Positions 1 through 9,700 of a stretch of DNA of 29,817 nt are shown one piece after another. The notes under the pieces are model-generated. The model saw nothing but the letters and a program-made list of their open reading frames with translations. It was not told where the DNA came from and made no database searches. The position numbers were made by a program, and so were the translations under genes. Numbering within the stretch: position 1 is the stretch's first letter; each line of letters starts with the position of its first letter. The stretch is from Prorocentrum cordatum (Eukaryota > Sar > Dinophyceae > Prorocentrales > Prorocentraceae), in assembly GCA_963575745.1 (NCBI GenBank), contig CAUYUJ010016299.1, positions 64,001-93,817 on the forward strand, in the 5' to 3' direction.

Positions 1-600
1 CCCTCCCTTTATGCTTTTTCTTGAATTCTAATCTCCATCTGACTGTTCTGTGTGCTTCTTCTGAGTCCAAGATAACCCAATGCTCGTGGCTCTGACACTC
101 TTTGTCGTAATTATTCGGCCCGTGCGGCAGTAACGGATTCCGAAGATCGTGGTCCCTAAGTTCTGATTGGGGGCAGCTGCAAAAAAGACACGGAGCAGTG
201 TTGTGGGCGCAAGTCGGCAGGCCCATGCCCGTGCTCAGCTCGGGCCAATCGGCCTTGATATCCACAACCACTGCGCGAAAGCCAAGTTCCTGCCCGATCG
301 TTGTTTTCAACGTTTCTATTTTATATCGTCCACCCCATCACTTTCCTCTCACCCCGAAAACACCTCCCCTCTTTCCCCGTTTATCATCATGTACCTCCTC
401 TGTGCTCCCCATATATAATCCCGCTGCGCTACTTCCGTTCTCCGTTTCCTGTCCTTCGCTATCGCCCGTATCGTCCCTTGGCTTTCGCAGCGCTCTCCAA
501 TGGCACATTGGATTGGCCTTGGACGGTCGCTCGGGGCAGACGGGGCACCCTGCGGAGCTGAAAGCGGAGCGCGAGCTCCCAGATGGGGGAGGGGGAGTTG
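1..600. other. No recognised gene (left edge)
   Basis: Mixed-composition sequence with several overlapping ORFs on both strands. None has a recognisable domain or a convincing protein-like composition, and the longest runs straight into the adjacent TA and A-rich tracts. I see no promoter, RNA gene or repeat structure here. Confidence 0.5.
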
Positions 601-672
601 TATATATATATATATATATATACAAACATATATATATATATACACACATATATATATATATATATATAAATA
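599..672. repeat. TA / TATACA microsatellite
   Basis: Alternating TA runs interrupted by ACA, such as TATATACAAACATATATATA, over about 70 bases. It translates to meaningless YIYIY strings in both directions and should not be read as coding. Confidence 0.9.
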
Positions 673-771
673 TACCCACCAATGTGCACAATCCCAAACC
701 TATCGCAAAACGGAGAGGAAGGAGGAGGATGGCGGAAGGGATTGGCAGTGCCTTACGCACGACCCCTGAAA

Positions 772-1015
772 AGAAAGAGAAAAAAAAAAAGGGAGAAGCT
801 GACGTAAAAAAAAAAAAAAAAAATAAAAAAAAACTAAAAGAAAGAAAAAAAAAGCAAATAAAAAAAAAAGAAAAATAAAAAAAAGAAAAAAAAAGGTGAA
901 CAAAAAAGTACAAACAATGAAAGAAAGATAGAATAAAGAAAATAAAAAGGAGAAGAAAACAAGAAAAAAAAAGAAAAAAAAATAAAAAGAAAAAGAAAAA
1001 AAAAGAAAAAAAAGG
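772..1015. repeat. A-rich low-complexity tract (plus strand)
   Basis: About 240 bases made almost only of A with scattered G, T and C: runs of 8-17 A separated by G, TA or C. It abuts the 3' end of the minus-strand transposon-like ORF, so on that ORF's own strand it is T-rich. It is therefore not a polyA tail of that ORF. ORFs through it are phenylalanine- or lysine-only artefacts. Confidence 0.85.
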
Positions 1016-1030
1016 CGAGCACCGTAAGTC

Positions 1031-1939
1031 TCAGCCTGCCTTTCTCGTGCTCTGCGTATCCACTCGCTGCTGCAATCCCCGCCGCTCCTGTCCAGATCTT
1101 CGACTTCGCTTTGAGTCGGACTCCAGCCACGCAGACCCGTCGTGGCGCACGCTTGGAAACACACCGTTCGCCAGTGCAGATATGCTCCAGTGCAACATTG
1201 TAAAAACTGCATGCGTCGAACAATAGTGGCTGCACCCACAGTCGCACAACTCGCTTGTCCGTAAAACGCATAAAAGGTGCCGCTTGCCAGAGCTCAAGAG
1301 ATGACAGCTAATGCTGAGAAAGCTTTCAGACTTAGTATATGGTGTTTTATCTATATATAGTGCGATTGGTACTGTTTTCAATATGTCTTCTCCCGATAGC
1401 TGTTTGACAACGTCGTGCTGTTCGTAGGCGTCTATCCATTCAGCATCGCGCACGTTGTTTGCCCAGTCAGTCAGTATTGAAGGGCTCTTCGAAATCTCAT
1501 CGAACAAAACTTCGTGCGGGGGCAGTGCATGCACGATCATTGGGCCGCGCTCTACTTCCCCCCTTACTTGGCCAGGCACAGGAAAAGAATATAGCATGTC
1601 GTCATATTGTGCAAACTCCAATGCAGCGTCTAGTTTCCTCTGGTAGTGCCCTGTCTGCGACGTTGGGGGTAGCTTGTATTTGAATGCTTCCTCTACTCCG
1701 CAATGATATGCATACTCACATAACACACATACAGAGCGTGCAGAAATACGTTTTCCTGTGAGGTAGTGGTCAAGCAACTCCTCGATAAACAAATGTCCAC
1801 ACTCCTTTGCTTTGGCTTTCTTTGCTTCTTCACTTGGGTCTTGCTTCCATTCGGGCAGCTCCCATGGCCGAGGGGGTGACAAACCGCGTTTGGGCATCCC
1901 GCGAAAGCTCGATCTAAAACGCCTAGGCGCGAAACCCAA
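1031..1939 (-). CDS. Dinoflagellate transposon-like protein, truncated (CxCxC cluster)
   Basis: A 302-codon ORF. Seen: CVLCEYAYHC (residues 71-80), GHYQRKLDAAL (~97-107), PPHEVL (~140-145), VPIALYIDKTPYTKSES (~190-206), GKRHLLCVLRTSELCDCGCS (218-237) with Cys232/234/236/240, and an RHDG motif (265-268). From memory this order of blocks matches a large multicopy family of predicted dinoflagellate proteins that behave like transposable-element genes. The conserved Asp (197) in the hydrophobic ALYID strand could be a first catalytic Asp of an RNase-H-like fold, but that is inference. Family members are usually much longer; here the ORF ends soon after RHDG and meets a T-rich tract, so the C-terminal half is missing or spliced elsewhere. 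The true start is unclear: Met1 and Met15 are both possible, or the exon may begin after an upstream AG. The tail after ~residue 275 looks degenerate. Confidence 0.6.
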   Translation of the reverse strand: MGFAPRRFRSSFRGMPKRGLSPPRPWELPEWKQDPSEEAKKAKAKECGHLFIEELLDHYLTGKRISARSVCVLCEYAYHCGVEEAFKYKLPPTSQTGHYQRKLDAALEFAQYDDMLYSFPVPGQVRGEVERGPMIVHALPPHEVLFDEISKSPSILTDWANNVRDAEWIDAYEQHDVVKQLSGEDILKTVPIALYIDKTPYTKSESFLSISCHLLSSGKRHLLCVLRTSELCDCGCSHYCSTHAVFTMLHWSISALANGVFPSVRHDGSAWLESDSKRSRRSGQERRGLQQRVDTQSTRKAG

Positions 1940-2084
1940 ACCACAACATTGCGTGCGTCAAGCTGTAACTGCTGCTTTTTTAAACCGTGTTTGATGTCTA
2001 CTTGCATGTGTTGTTGCGCATGCAACCTTGTGATGTCTTCGAGCAGTCGCACGCACTAACTGCCGCCGTATCCCTGCCGAACTC

Positions 2085-2465
2085 ACGCTGGGCAAAGGAA
2101 GTGGACATCAGAGGAAAGGGATGGGATGCAAGGTCGGGGGTGAGTTTATTCAAAGAAGAAGAAGCAAGAATGCTATACTTGTCCTCGCCGTCGCTCGGAC
2201 GTCCATTTCCCGTGCATTTTTCGGTTTCGTGCGTGTCTTTTTTTTGTCTGATGATCCAGGGTGCTCCTCGCTGGTCCCCCCGAGAAAAAAAAACGCACAC
2301 GTCTGAGCGATGCCAAGTGTCTACTGACCAAATCGTGCACCGCAGGCCCGCTGGGACAACGAAGTGGGCATAAGAGGGAAGGGGTGGAATGCAAGGTCGG
2401 GGGTGAGTTGGTCCAAATATGGAGAAAGAATGGCATTGTGTACTGACCACAGCGTGCACCGTACG
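2085..2465. repeat. Tandem duplication (~120-bp unit), first copy interrupted
   Basis: Two copies of a ~120-bp unit: 2085-2345 (about 130 bp longer because of an insertion) and 2346-2465. Shared blocks include GCAAGGTCGGGGGTGAGTT at about 2129 and 2391, a GAATGG/CATTG-like stretch, and TACTGACC..CGTGCACCG at about 2322 and 2440. The second copy runs through without the MITE-like element, so it serves as an empty-site reference. Confidence 0.7.
2191..2310. mobile_element. MITE-like element, copy 1 (120 bp)
   Basis: Bounded by TCGCTCGGACGT on the left (2191-2202) and ACGTCTGAGCGA on the right (2299-2310): terminal inverted repeats with one mismatch. The interior matches copy 2 at 8255-8375 closely: GTTCGGTTTCGTG-like, a T run, GATGATCCAGG, then CGAGAAAAA. 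It encodes nothing. It sits inside the first unit of a tandem duplication whose second unit lacks it. Target-site duplication is not clear by eye. Confidence 0.7.
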
Positions 2466-3016
2466 CCTGTCACTGTCAAGCGCAGCGTGGCCCGTGGGAT
2501 TTCCCTCACAGGCGCTTCGCCACTAGAAGTAGCACTATCTCTCCGACGGAGCTCAGTGGCAAGGCTTCTGAAATAAGTGTCTCATCCTTGACCGCAGGGA
2601 GGGGGCGGAGCGACTTCTTTGCGAGGGGCATGGGGAAGTGTGGGCGGTCATGGGAAACACATGAAGCCTCAGAACGTTGCCAGATCAACTCGAGCTCGCC
2701 CTGAACTCTGGGCGTAACAAAAATGCAGAGAACCAGCGCCCCATCTCAGCACCACCCTCGGCCCCTGTCGAATGATCAACGCCTCTGGCCCCATCAACTT
2801 CCGAGGGCGAGGGTAAAGAAGGGATCGACGCATGCATCGGGTGAGCGGGAGGGAAGCAGGGGGGGGATGGAGGGGGCAGGGAAGGGGAAACGGGGTGGAG
2901 CGACGTCGAGGAACAAGGAAAATGGGAGGACCCCAATCTGCACCAGAGCGGTACGGGAGCGGCCCCAGAGCGCACCAGAGGCTCCGGAGCCCCCTCCGGA
3001 GCCCCCTCCGAGGCTC
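2466..3016. other. No recognised gene
   Basis: GC-rich sequence with overlapping ORFs on both strands, proline/serine-rich or glycine/arginine-rich. No domain, splice-consistent exon or internal repeat was recognised until the GGAGTTCATC array begins. Confidence 0.4.
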
Positions 3017-3175
3017 ACCGGAGTTCATCGGAGTTCATCGGAGTTCATCGGTAGTTCATCGGTAGTTCATCGGTAGTTCATCGCTGTTGTTTTTTATGTT
3101 TTTCATATATATATATGGTTTTGCGTCTGTTTCATTGGAGTTCATTGGGTCCGGAGTTCATCGGTAGTTCATCGG
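3017..3175. repeat. Decamer array GGAGTTCATC / GGTAGTTCATC
   Basis: Three GGAGTTCATC units followed by three GGTAGTTCATC units (about 3018-3083), a ~55-base spacer containing ATATATATAT, then four more variants (3136-3174). A related decamer cluster (CTTCATCGCA, CTTCATTGCA) occurs at 9311-9350. Confidence 0.8.
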
Positions 3176-3384
3176 TGGTGTTTTTGGGTTGGCCCCGAGC
3201 ATCCGCTGCGATTTCTACGAGATCACGAATGATTTTTGCCATCATTATGGACCCATGAAGTATTTTCTTACTCGATGGCTGTCGTCCCTGGGGGGGCCGT
3301 GCAATGGGGGGCTGAAAATGCTGATCTCTGCTGGATTGACTGGTCTGCTGCATGCTGAACCCTGCTGCGCGACCCTGACTGCAC

Positions 3385-3472
3385 CTTCTTCTTGGCCCAC
3401 TTGTTGTTCAACGAGTGCTGCTCGTTGATCATCTGATTCAGCGAGATAAGCTGGTCCACGGGCTTGGTCATC
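3385..3472 (-). CDS. KKPA gene, last exon recognised
   Basis: 88 bases: MTKPVDQLISLNQMINEQHS then LNNKWAKK. Acceptor CGGGTAG|G, donor GT (AAGAAG|GTGCAG). Reading past the donor gives a Gln/Ser-rich string with no clear character, so either the gene continues to an unseen exon or it ends shortly downstream. Confidence 0.5.
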
Positions 3473-6400
3473 CTACCCGCTCCCCATACACCCGCTTGCG
3501 CCAGACGAGCGATGAGGGGTGGGGGAAGAGCGGAGGGACAGGGAGGATGAAGGGTTGCAGACGAACTCTCGCTTCGACGCAGGGAAGAATCAAGCTGAGG
3601 AGAAGGGGGATCAGGATGAGACGCAGGAGACAGAGGACAATCGAGGAGGAGATCTGAGGAGTTTGAACCGCAAGCAAGCCCTGGGCCCTTGGAAAATACA
3701 TTGCCCCTCTCTCCCTCCAGACTCTCACGCCCTCTCCTTTTCTCTCTTTCTCGCGCTCTCTGCTTCGTGACGGCTGCCAGCCAGCTCCCCTGCTATCCTC
3801 TCGACGATCAGCGTGTACTCATGGATGAGGTCCTTCGCTTTGATGTCCTTCTTGAGGTTGGATGGGGTCTCGATGCACATGCGGACGAAGAAGTCCGTGC
3901 GGCTACCCATCGCCTCGTCGACCTTCTTCTGCAAGGACTTGGCCCAGTCGTCTGGATGCACCTCCCTCTCCCACATAGTCAGAGCAAGCGAATTGAGTCG
4001 CCGAGCCGCCGCTGTCGCCGTCGCCGTCGCCGTCGCCATCGCCATCGCCATCGCCATCGCCATCGTCGTCCCTTCCCACCGCCATCCCCCCCCCCCCCCC
4101 ACCTTCAGCCACTTCCACTCAGGCATGGTGTCCATCGCGCTCAGGAACGTAGTGGCGCAGTTCGTCGCAGTCTGGTAGGTCGTCAGCACCGTCTTCGCCT
4201 TGGTCTCGGCTGCCTTGATGCGCGCCAGCTCCGCCTTCTTCATCTTCTGCTCCTCGGCGGCCTCCTTCCCATCATCGGGACGCTGGCCCTCCGCCTGTTC
4301 GAGGATGCCAGCCATGCACCTACGCCGATCCTGGCCAGCCCAATCCTGAGCGCAGGATCGACCGATCCTGGGATTAGGATTGGTCTGGCCAGCTTTAGTG
4401 TGGGGGCATGGTTGGCGGCTCGTACCTTGCGCTTGGCATTCCCCTTGCGCTTCGGCGCAGCTGTCTCGCCGCTCGATGCCGCTGGAGCTGCCTCGCCGCT
4501 CGATGCCGCTGGAGCTGCGCCGCCGCACGATGCCGCTGGAGCTGCCTCGCCGCTCGATGCCGCTGGAGCATCGCCGCTCGATGCCGCTAGAGCTGCACCG
4601 CCGCGCGATGCCGCTGGAGCGTCGCCGCCGCCCGATGCGGCCGCGGCGGCGCCGCTGCTGTCGCCCCGCTGGCGCTTGCGGTCCTGCTTTTGGAGGGGGC
4701 CCGTGGAGTTCTCGGGGTTGGGTGTGTTGAGGTGGCAGTTCTTCTCCCTCCCCAGGGAGGGGGGGAGGAGAAAGAGGATGAGGAGGAGGAGGAAGAAGAG
4801 GAGGAGGAGGAGGAGGGGGAGGGGGAGGGGGAGAGGGAGAGGTGGGAGGAACATGAGGAGGAGGGGGAGGATGAACACGTCCCAGTCCCCTGCATGCTGC
4901 TGGTCATCTCCCTCTTGTTTCTATTCTCTCTCCTGATCCTCCACTTCCTCCTCCTCCTCCTCCTCCTTACATTGCCCCCTGCGCTCCTCCGCCTGCTCGA
5001 GTAGCGCCACCTCGAGGGCCTGCGCGTCCAGGCCGCGCTTGGCCCACGAGCGCGTGCCCGCGCCCACTCCATGGACCTGGGCTGAAGTGGAGGAGGGAGG
5101 GGAGGAGGAGGACGAGGAGGAGGAGGAGGAGGCGGAAGAGAAGGAGGCGGATGAGGAGGAGGAGGAGGAGGATGAGCAGGAGGGGGACCAGGAACAAGAG
5201 AAGGGGGAGGCTGAGTCGTCAGCGACCATTGGGGGAGGAGGAGGAGGAGGAGGAGGAGGAGGAGGAGGAGGAGGAGGAGGAGGAGGAGGAGGAGGAGGAG
5301 GATAAGGAAGAGGAGGAGACATCGAGAACGACTATGATTATGATGATGCTGCTGATGCTGATGATGATGCTGATGCGGATGCTGTTGGTAATGATGTTGG
5401 TGGTGACGGTGATGATGATGCTGATGTTGATGAGATTGATGATATTGATGATGCTGGTGATGGTGATGCTGATGATGATGACTATGAAGATGCTGCGACC
5501 GATGATCGTGATACTGCTGATGATGATGATGTTACGATTGATGATGGTGATGACGATTGTGAGGCTGATGTTGCTTACTATGCTAATGATGATGATGATG
5601 ATGCTGATGATGCTGATGCTGATGGTGGTGCTGCTTAAGATGATGATGCGGATGCTGATGCTGATGCTGACGATGCTGCGGCTGCTGCTGCTGCCGATGA
5701 TGATGATGATGAGGATGAGGATGATGACACTGATGCTGATGCGGACGAGGGTGATGCTGATGTTGTTGATGGTGACGATGATGGTGATGTTGATGAGGCT
5801 GGTGATGATGACGATGAGGAGGAGGAGGAGGTGGAACAGCAGCAGCAATGCTTGAATCGAACGAGGAGAATGAGCGGCAGGGAAGCAGATCGATCCCACT
5901 GACCGTCTGGGATCCCGCAGCGCGCCCGCTCTGGCTGGCCTCGCCGATCACAACCTCCAGCGACTCCGCAGGCGCCAGCTCGGCGTACTGCGTCCACGCG
6001 CGCTCCATCTCTTCCCGCTTGCCGACCTCGAGGTACAGGTAGCGCATGCGCTTGGCCATGGCGTCCCACCTGCACCAGTCCCCGCCCATCTTGATGCAGC
6101 TCTCCACGTAGTTCTGGGCGGCCACGATGTTGCTGGGGTCGTCGTAGCCGCCCTCCTCCTGCCCGCCCTCCGTTCGAACTCACAGCGAGCGTGACCGTGC
6201 AGAGAGAACTGACCCAGTACCACTAACCACGTACACGACGTTTGCCGAGGGCATTGGGGGAGGCTTGATGAATCAGAACAAGACATGTATTAGGAGGAAG
6301 AGAAGGAGGAGGAGGAGGGGGAGGATGAGGAGGAGGAGGAGGAGGAGGAGGAGGAGGAGGAGGAGGAGGGAGGAGGAGGAGGAGGAATGGATGGAGAACG

Positions 6401-6633
6401 CGGGGGAACTGGAGGAGCATGCGAATGTGCATGCCATGCCAGATGTGCGCATCACTCGCCTCCCCCCCTGGTGCCCACCTGCACGATCCTCGAGAAGCTC
6501 CTGTAGACCCCGCGCTCGCTCGTCACCCCCCGCCACAATGCTCGGCGCGAGACTGCGAGAGAGAGGGGGGGCAATTACAGAGAGAGAGAGAGAGGAGGAG
6601 GGCGCAATGATCGGCAGAGATCAGCGAACCACT

Positions 6634-6686
<53 letters not shown>

Positions 6687-6704
6687 AACGCCACACCAGA
6701 GAGA

Positions 6705-6755
<51 letters not shown>

Positions 6756-9700
6756 CGGGACCAACCCAAACACATACGATTACAGACACATTGATGCAGA
6801 GCGAACATGACACCCCCCCTCCCACTTTGCGGTAGCAGTCGGTCTTCGAGAATTGCCCCTTCACCTTTTTGAGCTTCTTCTCGGCCCACTCCTTCCTGAA
6901 CTGGGCCTTCGCCTGGACACCGTTCCCGACTGCTGCCAATGCCTGCGGTGGGCGGCCCTCCCCCAGTCCCGACCCACTGTACCCCCCCCTTCGTCTTGGC
7001 TAAGACAGGCAGGGTGTATGGTTTTACATGGTTTCGACACTAACATGTTTAACCATCGGTGCCTTAGCCAACTCGGGGTCGGCTTTCACCGCTCTCTCGA
7101 ACTGCTGCGACACTGGCGTTCTCGTCTTCACCCCGTTTTTGATGGCCTCCTCCAGCTGTTTGATCAAGCCGTGGTCGGCGCCAGCCATCTGTTGTGCTGC
7201 ATGTTTTTTCAGTTCTTNNNNNNNNNNNNNNNNNNNNNNNNNNNNNNNNNNNNNNNNNNNNNNNNNNNNNNNNNNNNNNNNNNNNNNNNNNNNNNNNNNN
7301 NNNNNNNNNNNNNNNNNTCGGATTCCTCATCACCGACGCCAAGCGCAGACTCCCAGTCCGAGTTTAGACCGACGCGTGGAGAAATCCGAAGCAACAACGA
7401 AGATGAGCGAACTGTCGCTCTCGTCGCTCTCCTAGGATGCCAGTGGCGGGGGTGGTGGGGGGGGGGGGCAGGTGGGAATAGAACATTGGGCACACACAGA
7501 ACGGAGGGACAATTCGGACCCCATGGAATCCTCGTCCTCGGAATCATGCAGCTCGATCACCTGCTGTTCGGCCTGGCTTGCTGACAGCCTCATCGCCTCA
7601 GCGACTTGCTCGTCACCGCCGTAGTCCCCCTCGGCAAACACCCCTTGAAAGTTCCCGTCGCCGTCCATCTTGCGACCACGACCACGAAACGCCACGAATG
7701 CTGTGTCCCCAGTCGGCGGCAAGTTGCCGCTACCGACGCCGCTGGAAAACGACATGAACCTGACCTTGTAGTGATATGGAACACTACTTGTAGTGGTAGG
7801 TGGACCCAGCTCGATCAGCGCTGCTCGGGCCGAGTCGTTTTTGAGGTGTAGGTGGAGGTGGATGTGGAGGTGGACGAGGAGGTGGAGTAGGAACGGGCGG
7901 AGGAGACGGAAGAGGGGGAGGAGGAGGAGGGGGATGGGAACGAGGAGGGGGGAGACTGGGATGGGGGCGGATAGATCTGAGCAGGCGGATGGCTCGGGGC
8001 TGCTCGGGGCAGTCGGACATCGTCTCTAGGACATCGTGACGATCGGGTGGACATCGTCTCTAGGACATCGGGCCGTCTCTAGGACATCGGGACATCGTCT
8101 CTAGGACTGACATCGGGGCATCGGGACGATCGGATGGATCGTCCTAGGACATCGTGTCTAGATAGATTGGCTGCGTCGGGGCATTTCTCGTGTACGTGTC
8201 CGTCCCCCGAGCCTCCGCCCAGTCTTGCCCATTGCTTTGATCCCCATCTCCCCGTCGCTCGGACGTCCATTCCCTGTGCTTTGTTCGGTTTCGTGTGTGT
8301 GTTTTTTTCTCCGCAGGATGATCCAGGATGCTCTTCAACAATCCCCATCGAGAAAAACTGCACACGTCCGAGCGATACCAAACCATGCCCATGTTCACTT
8401 TCCTTGCTGGCGAAACTGATGCGGTCCCTGCCAATGCCGCCGTTCCTTGCTCCTGGTCCTCCTCCTCCCCATCATCCTCCTGAGCAGTGCATCTCTCCAT
8501 CGTTTCTCTGCAGCTCGTAACTGCAGCGCAGTGCTGGTGCGGCACACGCCGCGGCAGCGTCAGTCTGACGCTGACTGATCACGGACACCACGGGGACCGT
8601 CAGCTTGGTCACCTCCCCTCCGCCATGATAGATGCTGGCTGATGGGAACTGCGGGGGTAAGGAATAGAGGCAAGGGCCAGAGGCAACTTGGAGGGTGCGC
8701 GTAGAACGCGCGGGTGATTCGCAATATGAGGGTAGGGAGGAGGACTAGCGCGAGGGCGGGCGAGGTAGGACCATGGGGTGAGGCGGAGGACCAGCAGAAC
8801 AGAGAGAAGCAGGAGGAGGCTCTGACTGCTGACCAGGGCGAATACCACCTGGGAAAGAAATCAAGACGACGAGGGAAACATGCGCCAAGTACGATAAGTG
8901 CAAAACTGTGCAAACACACAAAAACGGTGTGAACACACAATGCAAGTACGATCAATGCTGTCCCACCAGGTGCGTCCGCAGGTACACACTTCTCGATAAG
9001 CTCGTCCCGCAACGTGCACAGGCCGTCGGGGTCCACTTTGCCTGCCAGCATTTGAAATCAGCCGTCTCCCTGCTTCCGTCCTCCCCTCAAGTCCCCTATC
9101 TCCACCCCTCGCCCCCTCCTCTTACTCGCTCACTCTCTTTCGCTCTCTCTCTCTCTCTCTCGCTCTTGTTCTGCTGTTTGTTATATGTCTCTATCTCGTT
9201 GTCGCTCTCTCCCTCTCTCCCTATCTGCCTCGCCCTGTTCGGTTTTTACGTATGCTTCCTTCCATCTCTGTACCTCCCGTTGTCCCCCCAACTCTCCTCC
9301 CGCCTCGTCGTGCTTCATCGCACTTCATTGCACTTCATTGGCGAGTTCATCGCTGCTCTCCCTGATCCCGCCCTGCATCGCTCCCAACGCGTGGCCTTCG
9401 CAATACTGTTTGCAAACATCGACGATGATCTTTTCGGCCAACTCCTCCGTAACCTTGTCCCTGATGGTGATCTGGCAGATCTGCTTCCATTTCTCGCCAG
9501 GCGCGTCGACCTTCTCCTGCAGCACGTAGATATCGTTCCTGCCCTCGGGGTGGGGCGGCTGTAGAGGTGGGGCGATGGAGTCAGAGGGAGCTCCCCCATC
9601 GCCCTTGCCCTCACCCTTCCCCTAGGGGAGAGGTGAGGGCAAGGGCAGCGAGGGATGAGCGAGGAAGGAGGAAGGAGGAATTGGCGACGAGGGACGAGGG

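Noticed and set aside
198-878. 226-codon plus ORF across the TA and A-rich tracts
   Set aside because: The C-terminal half is only YIYIY and KKKK strings from simple repeats; no domain in the rest.
772-1015. PolyA tail of a retrotransposon
   Set aside because: The adjacent ORF is on the minus strand, so the tract would be T-rich at its 3' end; the tract is also interrupted throughout.
3689-4936. 415-codon plus ORF, the longest plus frame in this part
   Set aside because: Antisense to the proposed KKPA exons and made of His/Arg, Asp-Ala-Ala-Gly and Arg/Glu repeats; the minus frame has splice-consistent, protein-like sequence.
8079-8545. An extra KKPA-gene exon (frames reading ARNGGIGRDRISFASK or AALAGTASVSPARKV)
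   Set aside because: Two frames look equally plausible, acceptors are ambiguous, and both run into the MITE copy; not enough to place an exon.
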